Below, one piece after another: positions 1 to 6,345 of a stretch of DNA of 10,321 nt. The position numbers and the translations under genes were made by a program. This stretch comes from Bin125 sp026705025 (lineage in GTDB: Bacteria > Chloroflexota > Dehalococcoidia > Bin125), in NCBI GenBank assembly GCA_026705025.1, contig JAPPBN010000041.1, positions 1 to 10,321 on the forward strand, written 5' to 3'. Under the pieces are notes generated by a model, which was not told where the DNA came from, did no database searches, and saw only the letters and a program-made list of their open reading frames with translations. The number at the start of each line of letters is the position of its first letter. The stretch's first letter is position 1.

Positions 1-387
1 CTCGAGGGCTCCGACGAGAACCAAGCCGACCGCTAAGCCTCGGCCCGAGGAGGGATCGCCTTCTTGCTCCGGCTCAGTGGTTTCAGATTGCGGCTGAGCT
101 GCCTGCTCTTCCTCGTCGTCCGAGGGCGAGGTCGTGACCGACACCGCCTCGGTCGGTTGAGGTTGCTGTTGCTGGTCAGCGACGGCGTCACCGGTGGCGA
201 CGGCAGCGGATTGGTCGTCGGCGTTCTGGGCCGTTTCAGCCGGCGGCTCCACGACCTGCGGCGTTTCTTCGTCGTCGCCGCCAAACAGGCCGCAGCCGGC
301 GAACAGGAACGAACTCAGTGCAAGAACAATGACAGCAGATGCAAAATTGACGGCGCGCCGTCGAGCAAGCCAACGGTAATGGGACAT
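1..387 (-). CDS. Putative lipoprotein, C-terminus cut by window edge (possibly BMP-type substrate-binding protein)
   Basis: The minus-strand frame starts at an ATG at 387 and stays open to base 1, giving the first 129 residues of a longer protein. Residues 1-12 are basic (several Arg), 13-31 are hydrophobic, and F-A-G-C with Cys32 forms a lipobox, so the product is probably lipid-anchored on the outer face of the membrane. Residues 37-115 are a low-complexity linker rich in Asp, Glu, Gln, Pro and Thr, typical of a tether between lipid anchor and folded domain. The last visible residues (117-129, GLAVGLVLVGALE) look like the first beta strand of a periplasmic-binding fold; BMP/PnrA-type nucleoside-binding lipoproteins start in a similar way, but this is only a guess. 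The gene lies 80 nt downstream of crcB on the same strand. No strong Shine-Dalgarno precedes the ATG. The lipoprotein call is firm; the function is unknown. Confidence 0.75.
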   Translation of the reverse strand, partial: MSHYRWLARRRAVNFASAVIVLALSSFLFAGCGLFGGDDEETPQVVEPPAETAQNADDQSAAVATGDAVADQQQQPQPTEAVSVTTSPSDDEEEQAAQPQSETTEPEQEGDPSSGRGLAVGLVLVGALE

Positions 388-467
388 CAGTGACTCAACC
401 GCCCCGTCGCCTGTAGCCACTCTATACACATTCGGGCTAGAGAGCGGATAGAACGATGCGAATCGCG

Positions 468-839
468 TTAAAGGCGCGCCAGTTGCTGTCCCAACCAGGC
501 CGCCGCCAGTCCGCCGACCGCCGAAACCAGCAGGTTGGCCAACGCCCAGTACCAGCGACCGCCATTGAGCAGATGCAGCGTGTCGAGCCACACCGTGGAG
601 AACGTGGTAAATCCGCCCAGCAATCCCACTGTGATCGCCAGACGCAGATTGTCCGAAACGCCGAGACGTTCGAGGAACAGCGTGGCGACGAGGCCCAGCA
701 ACAGCGTCCCGCTGAGATTGACGACCAGGATGCCCAGCGGCAAGCCGTCCGGCTGACCGATCCAGCGATTCAGCATGTAGCGCAGCACCGAACCGAAGGC
801 CCCACCGAGCGCGACCGAAGCGATTGCGGCGACCGTCAT
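468..839 (-). CDS. crcB: Fluoride ion channel CrcB/FluC
   Basis: This 123-residue, very hydrophobic protein has about four membrane helices, the normal size for the CrcB/FluC family. Members work as antiparallel dimers that let fluoride leave the cell down its gradient. Family marks visible are the N-terminal glycine-rich start followed by S-V-L-R-Y (residues 12-21), an Asn in N-L-S-G-T-L-L-L-G at about 41, and the signature G-G-F-T-T-F-S-T near 75-82, which supplies the Phe and Thr/Ser residues of the fluoride pathway. The ATG is 3 nt after the TGA of the dUTPase fusion gene, with only a weak SD-like sequence, so translational coupling is likely. Many bacteria carry crcB as two adjacent copies forming a heterodimer; only one is seen here, so a homodimer is expected. 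I see no fluoride riboswitch: there is no room for one in the 3-nt gap. Confidence 0.95.
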   Translation of the reverse strand: MTVAAIASVALGGAFGSVLRYMLNRWIGQPDGLPLGILVVNLSGTLLLGLVATLFLERLGVSDNLRLAITVGLLGGFTTFSTVWLDTLHLLNGGRWYWALANLLVSAVGGLAAAWLGQQLARL

Positions 840-842
840 CGC

Positions 843-1727
843 TCAGCGGCCCGTCGAACCGAACCCGCCGGCTCCCCGAGCGGTGTCGTCCAGTTCGTCC
901 ACTTCCTCGACCTCGGTCAATGCGACCGGAGCGACCACGAGTTGCGCGATTCGGTCGCCGTGCTCAATCCGGTATCCGCGCCCTGCCGGGCCGCGCAGCG
1001 ACATCGAGACCAGCAGTTCGCCGCGATAGTCCGCGTCGACCGTGCCCCAGCCAATCTCGACACCCCGTCGGGTCAGACCAGACCGCGGACGAATCTGAAT
1101 CTCATGGCCAGCCGGTGGCGCGCATGCGATCCCGGTCGGTACTGGCTGCGGCATCAGGCCGAGCTGCAGCGATCCGCCTTGCTCCGACAGTTCCGCGTAC
1201 AGGTCGAGTCCGGAAGACAGCTCGGAGCCGCGTGTGGGCAACTGCGCCGCCGCGCGCAGTCGCCGCACACGCAAGGCTCCGAGCCCGCCGCCATCCGTCG
1301 CCGCCCAACGAAATGGCGGGAAGGAATCCAGCCGCGTGTCTGCCAACGCGGCTGGATGGTCGGGCGCCTGCCGCAGCAGCCCCGCCGCATCTGCGATCAT
1401 CTCCGACACATCCACCCCCAGATACGACGGCGCGTACGGCGCCAGGCGCTCGATGCCCGATGACAGCTTGATTCGAACCCCGCGAGGCCGGTGCGTGCCC
1501 GTCCAATGATGCAGGCCGGCGGCCAGCAGGATCAGTCCCTGGTAGAAACCGCGAATCGGGCGGCGCTCGACCTGCCAGATTTCTTCCCAGGTCTCATGAG
1601 CGTCGAAAAACTGCCGGTCGTCCCACTCGGCCGCGCCCTTCGCGAGTTCGGCGCGGTGTTCCGAGGAGATCGTAGGCTCGAGCGCCAGCTGTTCGGACCG
1701 GGACGGGATCTCACGCACTCTGGCCAT
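843..1727 (-). CDS. DUF309 domain fused to trimeric-type dUTPase (dUTP diphosphatase)
   Basis: One uninterrupted frame encodes two domains (294 residues from the ATG at 1727). Residues about 20-95 resemble DUF309: F-F-D-A-H-E-T-W-E-E-I-W at 40-51 and G-F-Y-Q-G-L-I-L-L-A-A-G-L-H-H-W at 60-75 are its two conserved helices; the function of DUF309 is not established. Residues about 151-294 form a complete dUTPase with all five motifs: S-S-G-L-D-L (170-175), P-R-S-G-L (214-218), G-T-V-D-A-D-Y-R-G-E (228-237, with Asp231 as the expected catalytic base and Tyr233-region uracil pocket), G-D-R-I-A-Q-L (near 257-263) and R-G-A-G-G-F-G-S-T-G (284-293, the P-loop-like C-terminal arm). The enzyme would hydrolyse dUTP to dUMP and pyrophosphate, keeping uracil out of DNA and feeding dTMP synthesis; active sites form in a homotrimer. 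The start at 1727 has AGAAGG upstream; the frame also opens further to a GTG at 1820, which has no SD and looks unlikely. crcB follows after 3 nt. Confidence 0.88.
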   Translation of the reverse strand: MARVREIPSRSEQLALEPTISSEHRAELAKGAAEWDDRQFFDAHETWEEIWQVERRPIRGFYQGLILLAAGLHHWTGTHRPRGVRIKLSSGIERLAPYAPSYLGVDVSEMIADAAGLLRQAPDHPAALADTRLDSFPPFRWAATDGGGLGALRVRRLRAAAQLPTRGSELSSGLDLYAELSEQGGSLQLGLMPQPVPTGIACAPPAGHEIQIRPRSGLTRRGVEIGWGTVDADYRGELLVSMSLRGPAGRGYRIEHGDRIAQLVVAPVALTEVEEVDELDDTARGAGGFGSTGR

Positions 1728-1834
1728 CAGGCCGACCGCCTTCTGCGTTCGTTGGTCAGTGAGGATTACTGAGTTGTCCCGCCGCCGCCGTTCATCGACA
1801 CTGTGCGCGACCGCCCTCACGTTGGATACCGGTT

Positions 1835-1839
1835 GAGGT
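1835..1839 (+). promoter_or_regulatory. Shine-Dalgarno GAGGT for the DinB-family gene
   Basis: GAGGT is a five-base match to the anti-SD of 16S rRNA and lies 7 nt before an ATC at 1847 and 4 nt before another ATC at 1844. The protein sequence following it reads like the normal N-terminus of a DinB protein, so this site supports initiation here even though no ATG, GTG or TTG is available in frame. Confidence 0.5.
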
Positions 1840-1846
1840 AAACATC

Positions 1847-2323
1847 ATCGCTGATTTTGTAAACGTCCGGGCCGCGCTCGACCAGAACTTCAGCGAGTTG
1901 CGGGCGCTGCTCGACTCGTGTGACGAGGATCGGTTGAGCGAACGCCTCGCCGACGATGAGTGGTCGGTCCGCGAGATCCTGCTCCATCTCGTCCACTCCG
2001 AACGCTGGCTGCATCCCCAACTCATGCTGTTGCGGCGTGAGGTTGCGCCCGAGATGCCCGTCCCGCGGATCGGCGGCGTCAGCCTCCCGGACACCGAGAG
2101 CGACGCCTCTCTGCCTGAACTGCGCTGGGCGCTGACCAGCGTGCGCGAAGACACCGAACGCCTGCTCGCCGATCTCTCGCCCGACCATCTGCGCGAACCG
2201 GCCAATCTCGAGCTGGACGGTGACGTCCTAGACATGTCCCTGCGCACGATCGCGCTCACCGCCGCCGATCATCAGCTGTTCCATGTCCGCCAGATCCAGC
2301 GGACGCTCGGGATCGTGCCTTGA
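1847..2323 (+). CDS. DinB-family putative metal-dependent protein with apparent non-AUG start
   Basis: The product (158 residues if started at the ATC at 1847) is a four-helix-bundle DinB/YfiT-like protein. W-S-V-R-E-I-L-L-H-L (39-48) is the typical second-helix motif, and His47, His142 and His146 (D-H-Q-L-F-H) form the expected three-histidine metal site. Family members include thiol-dependent S-transferases (bacillithiol, mycothiol) and DNA-damage-inducible proteins; nothing here tells which. The frame is open back to a TGA at 1760, yet the only standard start codon between is TTG at 1898. Starting there would delete 17 residues (ADFVNVRAALDQNFSEL) that look like genuine first-helix sequence. 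A GAGGT Shine-Dalgarno 7 nt before ATC 1847 suggests an AUC start, or a mutated or misread ATG. The gene is divergent from the dUTPase fusion (119 nt apart). DUF4389 follows 79 nt downstream, possibly co-transcribed. Family assignment is good; the exact start is uncertain. Confidence 0.82.
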   Translation: MADFVNVRAALDQNFSELRALLDSCDEDRLSERLADDEWSVREILLHLVHSERWLHPQLMLLRREVAPEMPVPRIGGVSLPDTESDASLPELRWALTSVREDTERLLADLSPDHLREPANLELDGDVLDMSLRTIALTAADHQLFHVRQIQRTLGIVP

Positions 2324-2390
2324 TCTCCGACGCCAGTCGCTTGCCATAATCGATAGCCTGAACTCACCGGTCCCGCGGACCCATGGCTTC

Positions 2391-2395
2391 AGGAG
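2391..2395 (+). promoter_or_regulatory. Shine-Dalgarno AGGAG for the DUF4389 gene
   Basis: AGGAG lies exactly 7 nt before the ATG at 2403. It decides the start of the DUF4389 gene against the 40-codon upstream extension to 2283, which would overlap the end of the DinB gene and encode unremarkable sequence. Confidence 0.8.
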
Positions 2396-2402
2396 AATCT
2401 GC

Positions 2403-2972
2403 ATGCAACGAACCGTCGACGACTATCCGTCCCGCCTCGACATCGAATACCCCCAATCGCTCGACCGCATCTCGACCCTGCTGCGACCAATCCTGGCGAT
2501 TCCGATCGTCATCCTGGTCTCGTTCATCCCGCCCATGCTCTGCATGCCGGTCGCGTTGATGCTGGTCGTGCGGCGCAAGTACCCGCGCTGGTGGTTCGAC
2601 TTCAACCTGGAGATGGCGCGCCTGCGCAATCGCGTCAACGCCTATCTCAATCTGATGACCGACGAGTATCCGTCCAGCGACGAAGAGCAGTCGGTCAAAC
2701 TTGAACTCGATTATCCCGACGCCGCCCAACTCAATCGATGGCTACCGCTGGTCAAGTGGTTCCTCGCGATCCCGCACTACATCGTGGTCAACATCATGCT
2801 GCTGTTCCAGACCATCGCCGTGTTGATCGCCTGGTTCGCCATCCTCTTCACCGGGCAGTACCCGCGACCGCTCTTCACCTTCATGCTCAACGCCGAGCGT
2901 TGGATTCTCCGCGTCGAGGCCTACGCCTTCCTGCTGATCACCGACCGCTATCCGCCATTCCGTCTCGGATAG
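2403..2972 (+). CDS. Membrane protein with two tandem DUF4389 repeats
   Basis: This 189-residue protein consists of two related halves. Half one (about 12-92) begins L-D-I-E-Y-P, has a hydrophobic stretch at 25-55, a K-Y-P-R-W-W-F-D-F segment at 59-67 and ends R-V-N-A-Y-L-N-L-M-T-D-E-Y-P. Half two (about 100-186) begins L-E-L-D-Y-P, has L-A-I-P-H-Y at 121-126, a long hydrophobic stretch 127-149, F-T-G-Q-Y-P-R at 149-155, and ends R-V-E-A-Y-A-F-L-L-I-T-D-R-Y-P-P-F. This pattern is that of DUF4389, an integral membrane family of unknown function. The second half keeps the family motifs better than the first. The start at 2403 is set by an AGGAG Shine-Dalgarno. The gene runs in the same direction as the DinB gene, 79 nt after it, and is convergent with the permease operon, with only 25 nt between stop codons. 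A CATAAT hexamer at 2345-2350 might be a -10 box, but no good -35 accompanies it. Confidence 0.88.
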   Translation: MQRTVDDYPSRLDIEYPQSLDRISTLLRPILAIPIVILVSFIPPMLCMPVALMLVVRRKYPRWWFDFNLEMARLRNRVNAYLNLMTDEYPSSDEEQSVKLELDYPDAAQLNRWLPLVKWFLAIPHYIVVNIMLLFQTIAVLIAWFAILFTGQYPRPLFTFMLNAERWILRVEAYAFLLITDRYPPFRLG

Positions 2973-2997
2973 AGCGGCGTCGCCAGAGGCGTCCGAG

Positions 2998-5900
2998 TCA
3001 TGCGGCCAGCCGCAGCGCTCCGTGTAACTCGATCCGCCTCAGGAACCAGAGGAACGCGCCCAGGTTGAGGGCGAACAGCCCGCTCAATGCGCCGAATAGC
3101 ATGCCTACCACCGGCCAGTCGACGATGAATGCCAGCGGCGGCACGACGTCGCGCCCGTCGGGTGTCAGCGCGAAGAAGTCCAACAGGATCGCCCCCGACT
3201 GCGTTCCGACAATCAATCCAGCCCCCAACCCAATCGCGATCACAATCAGTTGCTCCAGGGCAATCAGGCCGAGAATCTGGCGCATACTCATTCCCACGCT
3301 CTGGCAGACCGCGAACTCCACGGTTCGCGCCTGAGCCGTGACCGCGGTCAGAACCACCAGCCCGAACGCCGACGCGATCGCGACCGCCGCCAGCGCGCCG
3401 ATGAACACGCCGTTCCACGAGGCCACGATCAGCGGGTCGGCCGCCAGCTCCTCGCGGGCGCTGTCGATTGTGGCGATGCCGTCACCTTCGAGCGGGGTGT
3501 CGTACTCAACCAGCAAATCCGCCCAGCGCTCGAGCGGCGCCGACGCCCAGAGTTCGTCACTCACCGCCAGCGCGACTCCGGCCGCCGCGCTGCCGTACAG
3601 CCGATCGACAAATGCGGCGCGGTCGATTAGCACCAGCGGATCGTCGCGCTGCGGGTCGTAGCTGGGGAACGTCTCGAACTGCCCGCTGATCAGGAACTTC
3701 ATCGGCGATGGACCGATTCGCAGCCTGACCGTGTCGCCGACGTTGAGCCGGCCCTGTTGTATCGCTTCGGCAGAGAACAGCGCCGGCAGCGGCGCACGTT
3801 CGGCGATGTAGCGCACGCCGCGCAGCGAAGACGGGATCGCATTCCAGCGGTAGCGTGCTCCAGCGTCCGAGACGGAGAAGAAATCGAGCGGCTCTTCGCC
3901 GACCTCCAACGGCGTCGCTTCCCAGCGTCCCGAGCTGAAGTCGGCCAGCAGCTGCCGCTCCCCACGCATGACATAAGACAGATTGCCGAGCAGGATCTCG
4001 CCCGCGGCGCGTGTCAGCGCCAGGTCGAGCGAGACCAGGGTCACCGGTGCGACTGGCCGTTCAGACACGGCCGGTCGGAAGCGGGTCTGGCGCTGGACGA
4101 TTCGAGCTCCCTCCAGTGGCAGATATGCGGACGGTTCCTCGGTCAATCGGCTGGAGATCGTGATCCACTCTGCTTCCTCGTTCACCTTGTCGGGACTGAG
4201 CGTGTCGATCGTGTACCACCAATAGCGTCCGACCGCGTCCAGCACCTTGATTCCGATCGCCGTCTCCTGTTCCAACCGCACCACTGCAAGATCCAACTCC
4301 AGACGGCCGCCGATGTCGTCGATCAACGTTCCCTGGACCTCGTTGAGGGGCACCGCGATCTCTCTCAAGTCCGATGGCGGCAGCGTCCAACCGATCTGTC
4401 GATCCGCCAGCTGATCGGCGACTACCTCAGAGTCCAGCGCGGCGATCTGTAGCCGGCCGGAATCCTCGTCACCGTCGAACGCGCCCACAATCCGCTTGAT
4501 CTGCGCCGCCGATCCACCGCTCTCCCGCTCGATCTCTTCGTACGGAATCGCTTCAGAGAACGGCTCTGTCAGACGCACCGAGGCGCCGACGGCGTGCAGC
4601 GCGCGATCGTCGTACGACGTGTCCAGGGTGGTCCGGAACGAGGCGGCGAACACAGCCAGCGCGCCGGCAATGGTCAGCAGCAACACCGTCCGCGCGTAGT
4701 GCGTGGGCGTCCGCCCCAGGTACCAGGTGCCCAGTAAGAGGGTGAGCGATCGCCACGGCGATGCGAACCGGGCCAGCAATCTCATGAGCGGCGGGAACAA
4801 CCGCAGCACGATCAGTCCAACGACGAAGAGCAGCACTGTTGGCGTCGCCACCGCGAGCCAGTCGAACCGTGTTTCACCGACCAGCGGCGTCTCGATCGGG
4901 TCTCCGGCCCACTGCAACTCAAAGATCAGCAGGGCGCCGAGCGCGGCGACCGCCGCGTCGATCAGCGCGCGCTGGGTCCATGACGAAGGTGGACGCCCCC
5001 GCTCGCGTCGAGTGGTCACCATCGTCTGACGAGTTGCCCGGTAGGTCGGAACGGCCTGTGCCAGCAACGCGAGCGCGCCGGCTCCGATCGCCAGGTACCA
5101 GGATTCCAGCGGCAACGACACCGGCAGGAAGGGTCCGGCGCCCGTCGCCGCCAACGTCTCGTCGAATGGCGGCACGAAGCCCAGCAGACTGACCAGCCCC
5201 ATCCCAATCAGCGGACCAAACGCGACCGCAGGAGCCGTCAGGATCGCCGCCTCGACGATGTGCAGCAGGGCCACGTCTCGTTGACGCGCTCCGCGGGAAC
5301 GCAGCCAGGCCGTGTCCTCGGTCCGCTGTTCGGCCAGCATCGCCGCCGCCACCACCGCATAGACGAGCACGGCCCCAACCAGCTGGAGCACGATCATCAA
5401 TAGCGTTGACTGCGCGAACTGGAACCGCCGGCTGAAACCGACCAGGGTGTCGACCAGCTCCGTTTCCTGCTGCACGCCGTCAATCGACTGCGCGATCCGG
5501 CGGGTCATCCGTTCCAGCGAGTCGGCCGCAGCCGACGCGTCAGCGGCTGACGCTCCTGTCAGATCGGTGCGAAACCGCTGTAGCAACGTCAGGCGCAGCG
5601 TTGGCGACTGATCGGCGAGGATGCCCAGGATGCCGTCACGCGTGGTCCAGAAGCGTAGCTCCGTGTTGAGTGCGGCAATCGGCATGTACACCGGGTCAAG
5701 GGTTGACCAGCGCCTGACCTCGCTGCTCGGCTGCAGCAGACCCACCACCCGCACCCGCGTCTCGTGCTCCAGACCCAGCCAGAACGGCTGCGCCAGCAAC
5801 TCGTCGCCGACCGTCAGTCCGAACGACCGTGCCTGCGCCGCTTCAACCGCAACCTCGAGCAATCCATCGGCCGGCGCCGGCGATCGCCCCTCCACAATCT

Positions 5901-6345
5901 CCGATGTCTCCTCCATATCGCTCTGAGCGAGGAACGTCGCATGGTCAGCATCTGGCGGGTCAAACTCCTGATCCTCTGTCCGCAGGACGTAGCCGCCGGT
6001 CCTGATCGCCGTCATCCGGCCGACCAGCAGCGATTCGGCCGCGCTGACCGCCTCATCGCGGATCAGCGACTCCACTGACTCGACGGATTCCGCATCGGCG
6101 GTCACCTTCGTCTGGACAAAGCGCAGGTCCAGGGAAGCCGGATCGCTATCGGCCAGGGTTTGTCGCAACCCGAGATCGCGCACCGCCTCGATGAACACCG
6201 GGGCGCTGCTGGCCAGGCCGACGGCGAGCAGCGCGCCGATCAGCAACACGGCCGAGAGCCGAGGCGCAGAAGTGATCCGCCGAATCGCGAGCAGCCCGAG
6301 CTCCCGAGCGGTCTCCCCGCGCGAAGTTGGTTGCCGTCGCGCCAT
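2998..6345 (-). CDS. FtsX/MacB-type ABC transporter permease, 1115 residues (second gene of the pair)
   Basis: This large membrane protein has about ten predicted membrane segments: near 31-52, 314-336, 359-390, 415-434, 461-478, 496-519, 551-570, 975-1003, 1023-1055 and 1077-1101. Two large hydrophilic, presumably extracytoplasmic domains lie at about 53-310 and 571-970. The two FtsX-like units (about 310-440 and 975-1110) carry the usual charged loop before the third helix: R-T-E-D-T-A-W-L-R-S-R-G-A-R (341-354) and R-T-V-E-F-A-V-C-Q-S-V-G-M-S (1007-1020), the region that contacts the ATPase. Permeases of this class are mechanotransmission or extrusion devices (lipoprotein release, peptide or macrolide export, cell-wall hydrolase control); the substrate is unknown. 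The ATG shares its A with the TGA of the upstream permease gene (TGATG), and GAGGG about 9 nt upstream can serve as ribosome binding site, so the two are translated together. No ATPase gene accompanies them. Confidence 0.9.
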   Translation of the reverse strand: MARRQPTSRGETARELGLLAIRRITSAPRLSAVLLIGALLAVGLASSAPVFIEAVRDLGLRQTLADSDPASLDLRFVQTKVTADAESVESVESLIRDEAVSAAESLLVGRMTAIRTGGYVLRTEDQEFDPPDADHATFLAQSDMEETSEIVEGRSPAPADGLLEVAVEAAQARSFGLTVGDELLAQPFWLGLEHETRVRVVGLLQPSSEVRRWSTLDPVYMPIAALNTELRFWTTRDGILGILADQSPTLRLTLLQRFRTDLTGASAADASAAADSLERMTRRIAQSIDGVQQETELVDTLVGFSRRFQFAQSTLLMIVLQLVGAVLVYAVVAAAMLAEQRTEDTAWLRSRGARQRDVALLHIVEAAILTAPAVAFGPLIGMGLVSLLGFVPPFDETLAATGAGPFLPVSLPLESWYLAIGAGALALLAQAVPTYRATRQTMVTTRRERGRPPSSWTQRALIDAAVAALGALLIFELQWAGDPIETPLVGETRFDWLAVATPTVLLFVVGLIVLRLFPPLMRLLARFASPWRSLTLLLGTWYLGRTPTHYARTVLLLTIAGALAVFAASFRTTLDTSYDDRALHAVGASVRLTEPFSEAIPYEEIERESGGSAAQIKRIVGAFDGDEDSGRLQIAALDSEVVADQLADRQIGWTLPPSDLREIAVPLNEVQGTLIDDIGGRLELDLAVVRLEQETAIGIKVLDAVGRYWWYTIDTLSPDKVNEEAEWITISSRLTEEPSAYLPLEGARIVQRQTRFRPAVSERPVAPVTLVSLDLALTRAAGEILLGNLSYVMRGERQLLADFSSGRWEATPLEVGEEPLDFFSVSDAGARYRWNAIPSSLRGVRYIAERAPLPALFSAEAIQQGRLNVGDTVRLRIGPSPMKFLISGQFETFPSYDPQRDDPLVLIDRAAFVDRLYGSAAAGVALAVSDELWASAPLERWADLLVEYDTPLEGDGIATIDSAREELAADPLIVASWNGVFIGALAAVAIASAFGLVVLTAVTAQARTVEFAVCQSVGMSMRQILGLIALEQLIVIAIGLGAGLIVGTQSGAILLDFFALTPDGRDVVPPLAFIVDWPVVGMLFGALSGLFALNLGAFLWFLRRIELHGALRLAA

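Noticed and set aside
388..467. Promoter (TATAGA on the minus strand) or crcB terminator in the 80-nt gap before the lipoprotein gene
   Set aside because: No acceptable -35 at 16-18 nt from the hexamer, and the only hairpin (CGAT-GCGA-ATCG) has a 4-bp stem and no T-run.
840..842. Fluoride riboswitch for crcB
   Set aside because: Only 3 nt separate crcB from the upstream gene, so there is no leader that could hold one.
456..1463. 335-codon open frame on the plus strand, antisense to crcB and the dUTPase fusion
   Set aside because: It is rich in Arg/Gln, has no family resemblance, and lies wholly opposite two well-identified genes; it is a by-product of GC-rich codon bias.
1728..1820. Upstream extension of the DUF309-dUTPase gene to a GTG at 1820
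   Set aside because: No Shine-Dalgarno precedes the GTG, the 31 extra residues are Arg-rich and unlike a DUF309 start, and only 26 nt would remain to the divergent gene. The ATG at 1727 has AGAAGG upstream.
2283..2402. Upstream extension of the DUF4389 gene to 2283
   Set aside because: It would overlap the DinB coding end, and the ATG at 2403 has a perfectly placed AGGAG.
2971..3000. Possible bidirectional terminator between the convergent DUF4389 and permease genes (CGCC-AGA-GGCG)
   Set aside because: The stem is only 4 bp with a mismatch next to it and has no T-run on either side.
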